From Myotis daubentonii (taxonomy: Eukaryota; Chordata; Mammalia; Chiroptera; Vespertilionidae): a stretch of 64,000 nucleotides of DNA. Below are positions 1 through 10,611 of this stretch, in pieces (position 1 is the first letter of the stretch; each line of letters starts with the position of its first letter). Under the pieces are notes generated by a model. It made no database searches and was not told the DNA's origin. It was given only the letters and a program-made list of their open reading frames with translations. The stretch is taken from contig NC_081841.1 of the NCBI RefSeq assembly GCF_963259705.1, positions 91,029,063 to 91,093,062 on the forward strand, given 5' to 3'. Position numbers and translations under genes: made by a program.

Positions 1-198
1 ACCCGCCTGGCACTTAGTTGAGGGGTTTTATTCCCTCCCTAACTTCAGGGGGAAATCCCTACCTGGGGAAACAACCTTTCTCAGAGAGGAGACCTTGGTT
101 AAAACACATAGTGCCAAGAAGGTGAGCAAACATTTTAAGAACAGTATGTCATATATGCTAGGTCCCTTGAAACAGCAAGGATGGACCGGCTCCCGGCA
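1..198 (-). mobile_element. Betaretrovirus-like LTR, partial (cut by window edge)
   Basis: This is a diverged copy of the LTR seen complete at 48390-49235. The two share the run around 'ctacctggggaaacaacctt' and the following hydrophobic coding segment. The CA at 197-198 is the 5' TG of a minus-strand LTR; the next six bases, AGGCTT, would be its target duplication, but the other end lies outside the window. Compared with the complete copy it lacks about 40 bp near the U3 start. Whether it is a solo LTR or part of a provirus cannot be told. Confidence 0.75.
28..198 (-). pseudogene. Remnant of U3-encoded ORF (LTR ORF)
   Basis: The minus frame entering from the LTR 5' edge carries a hydrophobic stretch (ILFLKCLLTFLALCVL) and then K/R- and S/P-rich residues. 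This matches the frame in the LTR at 48390-49235. Here it runs into a stop at position 28, and the four N-glycosylation sequons of the other copy are absent. The methionine that opens this frame lies in flanking DNA (position 252), not in the LTR. It is a decayed copy, useful mainly because it shows the frame is a feature of the LTR family. Confidence 0.6.
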
Positions 199-204
199 AG
201 GCTT

Positions 205-292
205 GTAGGACATAGCCAATTGATGCCTCTCTCTCTCACATTGATATTTCACTCTTTCCCTCTTCCTTCCTCTCTCTAAAAAAAGAAAAAAA
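205..292 (+). repeat. VES SINE 3' remnant
   Basis: The stretch 'agccaattgatgcctctctc' followed by a pyrimidine tract, CTCTCTCT and an A-rich end matches the 3' half of the bat VES SINEs found elsewhere here. The tRNA-related 5' half is missing. Confidence 0.5.
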
Positions 293-604
293 ATGAATAA
301 AAGTCTTCAGTTTCTTACAATTTTCTAAGTACAGTCTTTTACCATCTTGGTTAAATTTATCCCTAGGTTTTTTGGCGCAATTGTAAGTGGGATTGTTTTC
401 TTTTCTTTTCTTCTTTATTTTATTTTTTAAGTTTTTATTGAATTTGGGGAATTTTTTTTTTTATTATTATAAAAACCATGTTTCAACATACAAGGGATTC
501 ATTTTTAAACTCTCAATTTTAATTTCTAATACAGTAAATATCAATATAACCGTTTTCTTGATTTCTCTTTCTGATAGTTTGTTATTGGTGTATAAAAATG
601 CAAC

Positions 605-809
605 TGGCCTGACTGGTGTGGCTCAGTGGTTGAGTGTTGACCTATGAACTAGGAGGTTTCAGTTTGATTCCCAGTCAGGGCACATGCTGATTCCATCCCC
701 AGTAGGGGATATACAGGAGGCAGCCAATCGATGATTCTCTGTCATCATTGATGTTTCTCTTTCTCTCTCCCCCCCCTCCTTCCTCTCTCTGAAATCCATA
801 AAAACATTT
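605..809 (+). repeat. VES SINE
   Basis: It has the VES structure: a tRNA-like head (GTGTGGCTCAGTGGTTGAGT as A box, TTTGATTCCCAGTCAGG as B box), an AGGCAGCCAATCGATG body, a CT-rich tract and an A-rich tail. AAAAATGCAAC at 594-604 is repeated at 810-820 as the target duplication, inside an L1. Confidence 0.9.
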
Positions 810-1019
810 AAAAATGCAACCAATTTCTGAATATTAGTTTTGTATCCTGGTACTTTACTGAATTTATTTATTCTAGTAGTTTTTTGGTGGAATCGTTAGG
901 GCTCTCTATATACAGTATCTTGTCACTTGCAAATGACAGTTTTACTTCTTCCTTTCCAGGTTGGATGCCTTTTATTTCTTTTTCTTGTCTCATTGCTATG
1001 GCTAGGACTCCCAGTACTA

Positions 1020-1598
1020 TCTATATTAATAAAAGGGTGATATGCTAATTAGACCAGGAGACCTTCTGGACAAAGCCATGATGATGATAGCCGGGCTGAG
1101 GCAGAGGTGGTTAGGGGTGATCAGACCAGGAGTGAAGGGCAGTTGGGGGTGGGGAGGCATGTGGGGAGGCAGTTGGGGGCAAGCAGGCGGGCAGGGGGGG
1201 TCAGTTGGGGGCAATCAGGTCAGCAGGGGGCGCCAGTTGGGGGTGATCAGGCCAGCAGGGGGGCTTTGGGGGCGAGCAGGCTGGTGAGGGGGGCAGTAGG
1301 GGGCAATCAGGCTGGCAAGGGGAGGCAGTTGGGGGCGAGAAGGCTGGCGGGGGCGGCAATTGGGGGCAAACAGGCTGGCAGGCAGAGTGGTTAGGGGCGA
1401 TCAGGTAGGCAGGCAGGTGAACGGTTAGGAGCCAGCAGTCCCGGATTGCGGGACTCACAGGGATCGGGCCTAAACTGGCAGTTGGACATCCCCCAAGGGG
1501 TCTCAGATTGGAGAGGGTGCAGGCCGAGCTGAGGGAGAATTCCCCCCACCCCCCCTGCCCCCCCCTCCCCGCAAGAATTTCATGCACTGGGCCACTAG
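1020..1598 (+). mobile_element. Non-autonomous Helitron (H1)
   Basis: It begins TCTATATTAATAAAAG just after an A, and ends with the hairpin region ATTTCATGCACTGGGCCA and CTAG just before a T. This is the Helibat signature and the A|T target. The interior (about 1100-1400) is a degenerate minisatellite of roughly 35 bp units built on 'ggcagttgggggcgagcagg'. The tail resembles those of H4 (13596-14244) and H11 (56250-56768), so the three form one subfamily. It carries no Rep/helicase frame; the open frames on it are GC-rich repeat artefacts. Confidence 0.93.
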
Positions 1599-1655
1599 TG
1601 TTGAATAAAACTTACTAAGGTGGATATCCTTGTCTTGTTCCTGACTTTGCTCTAG

Positions 1656-3639
1656 ATTTTTTTCTTGTCTCAGGAATGCATCTTCTGTTTTGTGATTTTC
1701 CATAAGGCCTCTAACACAGTATTTTTAGTACAATGTGTGGGTGCTAAGTTATGGTGTGATGGAATATTGTCTTACCTAATTATCTTCACACCATCTTGAA
1801 GTTGTTCAATTTCTTTTTGAAATAGTAGTTTATTTACGGTAGTCTTCATGATGGCCAACTGGTAAATATCCCAGTGGTTCTTGGAAGTTTTATTCCCAGA
1901 GTTCAGCTATCAAGTTATGTGGGTTCAAGCCTAGCTGATAAGCTGCTGTCCAGGTTGGGGGTCCCTGCCACAGAGAGGGGCCTTGGAGAGCTCTCTTTAT
2001 TGCCTCAATTCTATGGACATCCTTGCCCTTTTGAAGGGAGGAGGCTACGACTTGAAACTGGGCTCTTGTTTCCACGACTGCACCAGCCCAGGACCTGGCT
2101 GGTGAAAACCCATAAGTCCTAAAAACTAAGTTCTTATGGTTTATGGCTTGTGGTAAAAAGAGCAAATGTGTTATTTTGCATTTTCAGGAAAGTTATATTA
2201 ATGTTTTCTTAAGTTGCATCAAATGAGCGTATAAGCAATGTCCCTTTGAAAAGAGGTTTAAAACCTTTCAGGTGCCCTGCCCTGACTCTTCAGTTTTCTC
2301 TTCCCATTCATTAACCACTGTCCTTTGTATGCCAGTGTCTCTGAGATGTCTCTAGGGGAAAGATGGGTAAGAGACAACTTTGTTGATACCATTCTTTCTT
2401 ATAGTGCCTCCTTCCAAACCTCAGTTAGGTTATTTGCCCAGACTACCTCTCATGGTTTGTTTTTCATTGGCCTGGCCTCTGCTGGGCAAATCAGAGTTGG
2501 GATTGGAGGCCCCCTACGTCAACTTTTAGACCTACTTTTTTATATATGTTGGGTCTCCTGTTAAAAAGAGATTCTTATTTTAAACCTTTGAAAGTAAAAA
2601 ATACAAACATAAGAAAATTTATGTGGGTTCATCTAATTTCCATTTGATCTAGGAAGGTCACAAAGGTATTCCTCATTATCTGATTCTTAATCAAGGTCAG
2701 CAAAAGATTTATGATACCAAGGTGTTGCCCCACTTCATTCAGTCATACAATACCTGCATCTAGTTATTGGCCTCACCCAAGGTGGGTGGGTGGGTAGGAG
2801 TGTAGGTAGTATGACTGTACAGAATTGATGCTAAAATAGTGGCCATTAAACGTTGGTGATTAGGTTATCTGAAGTAAAAATTGTTACTGCTAAATCTGTG
2901 AATTGGATTTTGCTTTTTCCTGATTCTAGTGATTTGTTTTAGGATGGCAATTCGGAGTCTTAGATTTGGGCTTTATACAGAGACTGAGTGCTAGAACTGT
3001 TTGAATTGTTAGTGTGGGAAATGACTAATGAAGAAATCCAGGACAGTGGGTTTGCGGTTAAATTGAACTTTTAGTTTCCTTCCCTCTGCCTTTGCCTGAA
3101 TTACTTTTTTTTAAATTCAATTCTGCAAAGATTGATTTAAAAAATAACATATATATCCATGAGGCTCCTGCTGCTTCCTTTTTGATGATATCAGAGATAA
3201 TGAAAAAAAATTAAACTGGCTTAGCTATTACATTATATTTACTTGAAGTCATGAAACTTCGAACATGAACATATTCTTTGAAAGGTACTGCTTATGTATT
3301 AGTAAATCCATTTGTTTTGTACTGCTTGCAGTAATTTGCTTTTGTTAGCCACTCTAACTAGTTTTTGAGGACATGATTCTGAGTTTCTTTGCTCTTCACA
3401 GCTAACCCTGAGGTATCTCTTGTTGGCCTTTAGTGTTGCCAGTATCTGTGCCCAAGTTCCTCTTGAGTCTTCAGTTGGCATGAAAGAAATCAAAAGTGAT
3501 GGAGCATTCCTTACAGTATAAGTATTTCCAGAATACAACATTTAGCAGTGTTAACAGAGTTCCTGTATTTGAGCATGTTATTTTTCTCATTAATTCAAAC
3601 TTAACAACTTTGTTGAAACTCTTATATTTCTAAAGTTCA
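1656..3639. other. No gene or clear repeat seen
   Basis: This AT-rich stretch has short open frames only and no recognisable transposon termini. Some of it (about 1850-2165) may be an ancient repeat, but I cannot assign it. There is no coding signal beyond chance. Confidence 0.5.
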
Positions 3640-4708
3640 TATATTACCTTAGTTTTTCTTGCTGATGCCCTGATTCCTTTTCATCTCCCCAATCTCTAAA
3701 TTTTTGAGTACCGTAGGATCAGTTCTTGGATCTCTCCTCATTTCTGTCTGATTCTTTAAGACAGTGATCTTATCCAGACTCATGGTTTTTAAGTACCATC
3801 AGAATGCTAATAGATTCCAAATCTATCTCTGGTCACTTCTCCTCTGATCTACAGACCTGTTTATCAGTCTCCTAATAGGTATCCCTAACTTACTGTGCCT
3901 ATAACTGTACTTCTGCTGGTCCCCCACAAACCAGCTTCTTCTTTAGCCTTCCCTATCTATGTTAATGCCATATCCATGCTTTTAATTGCTTGGCCAGAAA
4001 CCTTGATGCCACTCTTGGCTGTTCTCCGTCTCACACTCTACATCTTGTTTATCAGCAAATCCTGTTAGCTTTGTCTCCAAAATGTATCCCATTTGACTAC
4101 TTATCACCTCTTACTCTGCCACCATCTCTTGCCTGGCTTATTATGTATAGTGCTGTTGCTGTTTCTGCTTTCACTTCCCTGTAGTGTATTCTTAGTACAT
4201 AGCCAGAGTAACCCTGTTAAAACTTCTGTTAGTTCTTATAATTTTTCTCTTGAAAACCCTGCAACTGCTTCCCATCTCACTCAGAGAAAAGCTATAGGCC
4301 TTAACTAGTACCTACCAGAACCTACATAATCTGACCCCATTACCTTTCTACCTTCATTTCCTACTGATCCCTTCCTTGTTTACTCTGTTCCAGCCATATG
4401 GCCTCTTAACATGGCCTTCTTTTCACCTCAAAGCCATTGTACTTGCTGTTCACTCTGTGTAAAAAGCTCTTCCTGCTGATATCAGCAAAGCTAGCTCTCT
4501 CGCTTCCGTCAGGTTTTTACTCACTATAGCCTTCCCTGGCCAACTTATTTATTTTGTTTTCTGCATTGGAATGTAGTCTTCATGAGGGTGGGGGGTTTGT
4601 CTTGTTTTGTACACTACAGAATCCTTAGCACCTAGAAATAGTACCTGGCACATAGTAGATGCTTATATTTAAAAATGAATGAACAGATGAACGAGTGAAT
4701 GATTCTGA
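3640..4708 (+). repeat. Ancient LINE-2 fragment, 3' part
   Basis: A pyrimidine-rich, degraded stretch about 1 kb long has the typical L2 order: 'caaatcctgttagctttgtc', 'ccatctcactcagagaaaag', then the 3' end 'ggaatgtagtcttcatgagg' and 'cctggcacatagtagatgct', finishing with short TGAATGAA-type repeats. The order and spacing fit the L2 3' end. Small open frames at 3990-4308 are not genes. Confidence 0.8.
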
Positions 4709-4812
4709 TTATTTTCTTTAAATTTATTGGGGTAACATTGGTTAATAACATAAATTTTATGTGTACAACTTTATAATACATCTCTGTATTCCATGTGTGC
4801 TCATAAATACGA
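4709..4812 (-). repeat. Old L1 3' end remnant
   Basis: 'ttaaatttattggggtaaca' followed by 'ttatgtgtacaactttataa' resembles the antisense 3' UTR of old mammalian L1s. It is short and degraded. Confidence 0.5.
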
Positions 4813-5462
4813 AAGTAGTAAGTAAACACATTTCCACTAAATGTAAAGTGGAAAGAAAGGATTGGAAGGAGGCTGTATGGAAGATAAGACGGATCTGGAA
4901 AGTAAATCTAAATTTCTGAAATGTAGACCAATCCTGTAAATGTACAAATAACAATACTGTTTTATTTAAATAGCTAGTTTAGTATTTTCCATGGAGGAAA
5001 CAAATATTAGCTGGTATCATTAGTAGGAAACAGATTTGGGAATTAGCTGCAGTGTGAACCAGGAGGTAAAGTTTTACTCTGGATTAAAAATTGTGGACAC
5101 ATATTCCAGATATCACTGAGTCATTATGTAATTTAAGAAGGGTAATGATATACCTATTGATTTCAGGAGCACTCTCAGCTTAACTCTTTTGTTATTATAG
5201 GGTGGGTTTTATTCTCTAAAGGGTCTTACTCTGGATGATAAGTTATAAAGATACTCTAAAATTAATGTACTTATTTCTGGTTAGTGATTGTAGCACAGAA
5301 TGAAAATCCATGCATGATAAGACATCTATAAATGCTATTGGACTATTTGACATTGAGCATATTTTAGAACTTGACTTTGTTAGGTTTAGGGCTATCAGGG
5401 TCTCAAGCATTTTGAAGTCACTCTTGAATAGTGAAAATAGTTGAGCAATGTAAAAGCTGGAT
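4813..5462. other. No feature seen
   Basis: AT-rich sequence without recognisable genes or repeat termini. Confidence 0.5.
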
Positions 5463-5478
5463 CACATTTAGTATTTTT

Positions 5479-5703
5479 TTAAAAATACATATTTTATTGA
5501 TTTTTTTACAGAGAAGAAGGGAGAGGGAGAGGGATAGAGAGTTAGAAACATCGATGAGAGAGAAACATCGTTTCAGCTGCCTCCTGTACACCTTCTACTG
5601 GGGATGTGCCCACAACCAAGGTACATGCCCTTGACTGGAATCGAACCTGGGACCCTTCAGTCTGCAGGCTGACGCTCTATCCACTGAGCCAAACCGATTA
5701 GGG
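5479..5703 (-). repeat. VES SINE
   Basis: Reverse-oriented VES with poly-T start, TTTTATTGATTTTTTTACAG, GATGAGAGAGAAACATCG and a tRNA-like head ending CCACTGAGCCAAACCGATTAG. CACATTTAGTATTTTT (5463-5478) and CACATTTAGCATTTTT (5704-5719) form the target duplication with one difference. Confidence 0.93.
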
Positions 5704-5929
5704 CACATTTAGCATTTTTAGGACCACAGACTTCACTGAGAATTTGATGAAACGTGAATCCATTTCCCAGAAAAATGCATATTCTAAATTTTATAAATAA
5801 TTTCAAAAAGTTTATGATTTCCCAAACCCCTGCTGCATTGAGTGAATACCTTTGGGGATTCTATTGCATTAGTACTGTGCCAATATAAGTACGTGTAGAA
5901 ATGGTTACATGATTTGCTATACGTATTTT

Positions 5930-6400
5930 TTTAATATAATTTTTTTCTATTATAGTTGACATTCAATATTATATTAGCTTCAGGTGTATAGCATAGTGGT
6001 TTATATAACTTACAAAATGATCCCTCCTAATAAGTGTTGTAGTACCTACCTGGCACTATGCATAATTATTATAGTATTATTGATTGTATTCCCTATGCTA
6101 TACTTCACATACCTGTTACTATTTTGTAACTCTCAGTTTATACTTCTTAATCCCTTCACCTTTTTCACCCAGCTCCCCAACTTTCCTCTCATTCGTTCTC
6201 TGTGAGTGTATTTCTGTTTTGTTTTTTTTTTTTTTTAAATCCCACATATGTATAAGTGGAATCGTACGATATTTGTTTTTCTCTGGCTGACTTGTTTCAC
6301 TTAGCATAATACCCTCTAGGTTCATCCATGTTGTCACAGATAAGGTGTATGTATTATTCTGTAACTTAATGTTCCATGTTAGTATATATAGATGTACTTA
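5930..6400 (-). repeat. Old L1 3' UTR / ORF2 end
   Basis: 'attatattagcttcaggtgt' and 'tgatccctcctaataagtgt' are antisense 3' UTR landmarks of old eutherian L1s. They are followed by 'cacttagcataataccctct', which is antisense to the ORF2 C-terminus. It is heavily mutated and not coding. Confidence 0.75.
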
Positions 6401-6433
6401 CTTCTTTTTAAATTAATTTATAAATTTCACAAG

Positions 6434-6485
6434 TTTTTAATTTTTTAAAATAGTTTATTGAATTTTAGAGAGAGAGAGTAAGGGG

Positions 6486-6537
<52 letters not shown>

Positions 6538-6671
6538 CATCAATGTGAAAGTGCAACATTGATAGATGGGCAGCCACCTGCACGCCCCCTACCGGGGATC
6601 AAGCCCACAACCCATGTATGTGTCCTGTCCAGGAATCAAATTGGCAGCCTTTCAGTACACACTGGCCAAGG
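6434..6671 (-). repeat. VES SINE with expanded GA tract
   Basis: Reverse VES: T-rich start, an expanded GA tract, AAACATCAATGTGAAAG, GGGCAGCCACCTGCACGCCC and a degraded head ending at GGCCAAGGC. Related flanks (ATAAATTTCACAA before, TATATTTCACAA after) suggest the target duplication. Confidence 0.8.
6467..6536. repeat. (GA)n microsatellite
   Basis: Near-pure GA dinucleotides broken by a GGGG and an AAA interruption. It grew from the GA-rich segment of the surrounding VES. Confidence 0.95.
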
Positions 6672-6773
6672 CTATATTTCACAAATGGTTAAAAAAAGTC
6701 AACATCAGAAAAAATGTATAGGAAAGTTGCTTATATGAAACCTTAAAATAAGCAAAAAATGCTTTTGATATCT

Positions 6774-6888
6774 TTTTTGTTGTTGTTAATCCTCACCCAA
6801 GGATATTTTTTCCATTGATTTCTAGAGAGAGCGGAATGGAGGGAGGAGAGGGAGAGAGAGAAAGAGGGAGAGAGAGATGGAGGGGGGG

Positions 6889-6953
<65 letters not shown>

Positions 6954-7103
6954 AACATCAATTTGAAAGAGACACATGAGCCACATCCTGACTGGGGATC
7001 GAACCTGCAACCCAGGTACATGGCCTTGACTGGTAATCGAATCTGTGACCCTTTGTTCTGCAGGCTGACACTGTAACCACTGAGTAAAGCAAGCCAGAGC
7101 TGT
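6774..7103 (-). repeat. VES-family SINE, 'CCTTGGGTGAGG' subtype
   Basis: Antisense it starts TTAATCCTCACCCAAGGATA, the 3' end also seen at 31324, 34691 and 40923, and finishes in a degraded tRNA-like head near 7100. GCTTTTGATATCTT before and GTTTTTGATATCTT after (about 7104-7117) look like the target duplication. It contains a long GA tract. Confidence 0.85.
6838..6952. repeat. Long (GA)n/(GGA) microsatellite
   Basis: About 115 bp of GA-rich sequence, with an uninterrupted core of roughly 50 bp of GA at 6891-6938 after a run of nine or ten G. The open frames reported across it are low-complexity Ser/Leu repeats and not genes. Confidence 0.95.
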
Positions 7104-7117
7104 TTTTGATATCTTAA

Positions 7118-7580
7118 TCATCACAACTAAAGAGCATAATATACATCTATCATCATTTATGGTATAGAAATCCTTACATTGTATTTTTTTCATATTAGAT
7201 TTAAAAAGTTAAAGAAACAACCTTACTCAGAGCAACTTGCCAAAATCTGGTTTTAGGGGGATTTTTTTTAAGATAATTCATCAACAAAAACCACATGTAC
7301 TCTGCAGAAATTTTCTTAATAGAGAAAATAAGGTAATGCAGACAAGCAAAAAGAAGAATTCTTCATGGTGAATTTACTCAAAGATGATCACTGCTAACAA
7401 TGCATTTTATTTTACTTTGTATCTATACGTAAGTTGTGTTAGTTTGCTTTATATGGTTTTATTTATACTGTAACTTAAATTTGTATCCTGTATTTCCCCC
7501 GCCCCAATTAAAATTTTAACTACTTTTCTATATTGCTTTAGGATAGATTTCCAGAAGAGGAATTACTAGATCAAAAGTTA
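7118..7580. other. No feature seen
   Basis: AT-rich sequence with no open frame or repeat signature that I recognise. Confidence 0.5.
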
Positions 7581-7584
7581 TGAC

Positions 7585-7810
7585 TTTTTTTTTTTTTTTT
7601 AATATATTTTATTGATTTTTTACAGAGAGGAAGGGAGAGAGATAGAGAGTTAGAAACATCGATGAGAAAGAAACATCGATCAGCTGCCTCCTGCACATCT
7701 CCCACTGGGATGTGCCCGCAACCCAGGTACATGCCCTTGACCGGAATCGAACCTGGGACCCCTCAGTCCGCAGGCCGACGCTCTATCCACTGAGCCAAAC
7801 CGGTTTCGGC
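7585..7810 (-). repeat. VES SINE (first of a head-to-tail pair)
   Basis: A young-looking reverse VES: poly-T, TTTTATTGATTTTTTACAG, paired AAACATCGAT motifs, and a clean tRNA-like head CTCTATCCACTGAGCCAAAC ending CGGTTTCGGC. It directly abuts a second, very similar copy, with GAC then poly-T between them. Confidence 0.93.
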
Positions 7811-7813
7811 GAC

Positions 7814-8039
7814 TTTTTTTTTTTTTAAATATATTTTATTGATTTTTTTACAGAGAGGAAGGGAGAGAGATAGAGAGTTAGAAACATCGATGAGAGAGAA
7901 ACATCGATTGGCTGCCTCCCGCACATCTCCTACTGGGGATGTGCCCGCAACCCAGGTACATGCCCTTGACCGGAATCGAACCTGGGACCTTTCAGTCCGC
8001 AGGCCGATGCTCTATCCACTGAGCCAAACCGGTTTCGGC
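7814..8039 (-). repeat. VES SINE (second of a head-to-tail pair)
   Basis: Almost the same sequence as 7585-7810. ATGACT appears before the pair (from about 7580) and after it (8041-8047), so the outer duplication belongs to the pair or to this copy. The first copy probably inserted into the second one's T-tract. Confidence 0.92.
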
Positions 8040-8047
8040 AGATGACT

Positions 8048-8705
8048 GTTTAAAAATTAAAAAATATATATATATTGCTAATACTGCTTTTCAAAAATAT
8101 TTTACCAGTTAATACTTCAATCAATCAGGTCTAATATTGCTTATTTCACCACTCCTGTGCTTAGATTGGGCAGTATGAATTTAAAAATATTTGTAATTGC
8201 AAACAATAAAAGTTTCCTCACTTTTTAAATTTTCATTTCTTCCATATTTTGTGATATTGCACATTTTTCCATAAATGGATTACTAACTATAACTGTATCC
8301 TAGTGTATATTAAAACATACTTTTGGAGCTTGAGCCCTCCGTTTAGAAGAAAAAATCCCTTTTCAAATAAAACTTTAATAGAGCATGTTGACAGTGTGCT
8401 TTCTTTATTATAAAGATAATTTTTAGTTAATTATTAGGTTTTAACAATCATCCAGGTTGCCATATTGAAGTTATCATCAAGATCTGAATGAAGATTTTCC
8501 AAAATGTTTAATTAATAGAAAACAATTTTCACTCTGGGGAAATGTGGCTTATTAAGAACTAAATGAGATATAGCTAACAGCATATGTATGTAGTTTGATT
8601 TCATTGAGTACTAATTAATAGATGGCAAAATAATAGAAATTTGATATTTCTGTCAGAAACACTTTTACTAAAATAAATTATCTTAAATATTTTTTTCTTT
8701 TCAAG
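8048..8705. other. No feature seen; candidate intron
   Basis: Unique AT-rich DNA. It lies directly upstream of the candidate terminal exon at 8706 and would be intron if that exon is real. Confidence 0.4.
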
Positions 8706-8870
8706 GTATCATACACGTCGTAGGAAACTGAATCCTCCAAAAGACAGATGATATTGAGGTTTTCAGTAAAATGCTGTCCTGTTCTCATTTGCCATTTGAG
8801 AAAATGCAATCAGATATATTCACTACTATGTTATATAGTAAAATAATAATAAAATGTCTTTTCATCTATT
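8706..8870 (+). CDS. Candidate terminal coding exon and 3' UTR of an unidentified gene
   Basis: A strong acceptor (tatttttttcttttcaag) ends at 8705. In phase 1 the next bases (8707-8751) read YHTRRRKLNPPKDR then TGA; the other two phases hit stops within a few codons. About 100 bp further on, AATAAA lies at 8848-8853, followed by GT/T-rich sequence suited to cleavage near 8870. Acceptor, short basic tail, stop, poly(A) signal and downstream element together fit a last exon on the plus strand. I do not recognise the protein. The upstream coding exons would lie before 8706, possibly outside the window. The 14-codon frame is short enough to be chance, so the call rests on the combination. Confidence 0.4.
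8848..8853 (+). promoter_or_regulatory. AATAAA poly(A) signal of the candidate terminal exon
   Basis: A canonical hexamer in 'aataataataaaatgtc', with T/GT-rich sequence 20-40 bp downstream. Confidence 0.35.
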
Positions 8871-9179
8871 AGAATGTGTATTTCTTTATATGTATTAATT
8901 CTGGATTTGACATTCTTATTTAAAGAAACCTACTTTATTTTCCTTAGAGATATTAGTCTTCTATTTATTTTTATGTGACTAGTATGATGAAATATTCTAC
9001 ATTATGAACCACATATTGTTAGTAGAGTAAATATTAAAAATGTGCATGGTTTCCTTCTGAGGATTTCAAAATTGCCTTTAGAATGAAACTCAGAAAGTCT
9101 ACTCAGAAAACATTTTATGTTTGGGAGCGAGGGGGTTGGCATCTAGGATATAATTAAATTAGTTACACTTAAATCAGTT
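8871..9179. other. No feature seen
   Basis: AT-rich sequence downstream of the candidate exon, without recognisable structure. Confidence 0.5.
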
Positions 9180-9380
9180 ACTACTATCTACTAGGTCCTT
9201 TACATACCTAGGTCCTTTACATACATCATTATTAAATTCTCACAATAATCCTTTGAAGAAAGAGCATCATCCTCATTTTATAGATAACGGACACTAAGGG
9301 ACCTACCTGCCTAGCAAGAGGAAGAGCCAGGATCCAAACTGGTCAGTCTCCAAAGCTCTTTTACAGTGCATCATAACAAC
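9180..9380 (+). repeat. MIR SINE
   Basis: It follows the order of the MIR core: 'ggtcctttacatacatcatt', 'attctcacaataatcctttg', 'atcctcattttatagataac', then 'gccaggatccaaactggtca'. A 15-bp piece (aggtcctttacatac) is duplicated in tandem near 9195-9225. It is an ancient, non-autonomous repeat. Confidence 0.85.
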
Positions 9381-9619
9381 AAAGGGTGTTTTCTTTCACC
9401 CAGGAATGCACTTTGCTATAAAGACTATATTATGTAGATTGCTTGAAATTTTTTTTAGCTGTTTTAAATTTATGCTAGCTTTGGAACACACGCAATCAAT
9501 ATCACTAACCTAGTGTTATGAAAATGTTAATAGTATATCCTGCTGTTTTTTGTCACTACTGGCTTATACAAGGGTGGGCAAAAGTAGGTTTATAGTTCAT
9601 ATGGAAAGTAACACAATAA

Positions 9620-10611
9620 TCTATGCTAATAGAGGAATATGCAAATTAGCCACGACAGTGTAACATTATGACCATACAGCAGGGACCTGAGACTGCATGG
9701 CACCTGGCCGGGGCGAGGGATCTCAGGCCGCGTCCCCACCTGCGGGGCTTTATGTTGGACCTCAGGCTGCGCCCCTCGCCTGGTGCCCGGCGGGGCTTGA
9801 CGGGGATCTCAGACTGCACCCCCCGCCCCTGTGCCATTCCAGGAGACTTCAGGCTGTGCCCTCTGCCCCAGCGCCAGGCGGGGGGGGGGGGTGGGGGGGG
9901 CGCAGCCTGAGGGGCTTGACGGGGGAACCTCAGGCACCCCTCACCCGGCACCCAGCGGGGCTTAACAGGGACTTTAGGCCTCGCTCCCTGCCTGGCGGGG
10001 CTTGATGGGGGACTGCAGGCTGCGCTCTCCGCCCCAGCGCCACCAGGTGGGAGAACCTGAGGCTGTGCGCCCCCCGCCGGGAGGGGCTTGATGGGGGTGG
10101 GGCTGGCCGGGTCTTGGTCTCACCTAATGTGGGTGGGACCAGCTTGGGTCTGGGTCTCCTGCGTTTTTGAAGCACGTGCAGGTGGTGGGTGGGGACTTGA
10201 CTCTAGGTCAGTGATGGCGAACCTTTTGAGCTTGGCGTGTCAGCATTTTGAAAAACCCTAACTTAACTCTGGTGCTGTGTCACATATAGAAATTTTTTGA
10301 TATTTGCAACCATAGTAAAACAAAGACTTATATTTTTGGTATTTATTTTATATATTTAAATGCCATTTAACAAAGAAAAATCAACCAAAAAATGAGTTCA
10401 CGTGTCACCTCTGACACGCGTGTCATAGGTTTGCCATCACTGCTCTAGGTCCTGCGGTGTGCCCCAGACTCTGAGAGGGAGATTTTTATATACATTTTAC
10501 TAATTTTTCATCTCTGATACTTCTGTTATAGAGAAAGGACAAATAGCAATATTAAAATATTTCCTCTAATTCCCTTTTAATGTTCACAAATTTCGTGCAC
10601 TGGGCCACTAG
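9620..10611 (+). mobile_element. Non-autonomous Helitron (H2), with hAT insertion
   Basis: It starts TCTATGCTAATAGAGGAATA after an A and ends AATTTCGTGCACTGGGCCA-CTAG at 10611. The interior is GC-rich (blocks of 'ggggcttgacgggg') and carries a hAT MITE at 10209-10442. The next Helitron begins on the very next base. The open frames of 80-100 residues inside are Pro/Arg/Gly-rich products of base composition and not genes. Confidence 0.92.
10209..10442. mobile_element. hAT MITE copy a
   Basis: A 234 bp element with inverted ends CAGTGATGGCGAACC and GGTTTGCCATCACTG, flanked by a perfect 8-bp duplication CTCTAGGT (10201-10208 and 10443-10450). The interior has an AT-rich core and a short palindrome (GTGTCACCTCTGACACGCGT). 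Same family as copies b and d. No transposase; an autonomous hAT must have acted in trans. Confidence 0.96.

Larger units (their letters stand above)
304..1655 (-). mobile_element. Old LINE-1 ORF2 fragment, interrupted by VES and Helitron
   Basis: Read on the minus strand, 304-604, 821-1019 and 1599-1655 join into one degraded L1 ORF2 piece from the reverse transcriptase region. The antisense text 'ggatgccttttatttctttt' and 'gacatccttgtcttgttcct'-like runs are the same landmarks seen in the younger L1 at 20450-20550. A VES sits at 605-809 and a Helitron at 1020-1598, and the L1 sequence resumes directly after each. No frame is intact. Confidence 0.8.

Noticed and set aside
2305..2376. 31-bp microexon between a TTTGTATGCCAG acceptor and a GGGTAAGAG donor
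   Set aside because: The acceptor is weak and such pairs occur often by chance; no other coding support.
6743..7193. Frames with long Ser-Leu repeats
   Set aside because: These are translations of a GA microsatellite.
7585..8039. tRNA genes suggested by A- and B-box-like sequence
   Set aside because: They are heads of VES SINEs, with SINE body, tail and target duplication; no tRNA fold with a proper acceptor end was evident.
9646..10175. GC-rich frames and CpG-island-like composition
   Set aside because: This is the interior of Helitron H2, which enters AT-rich DNA with its own base composition.
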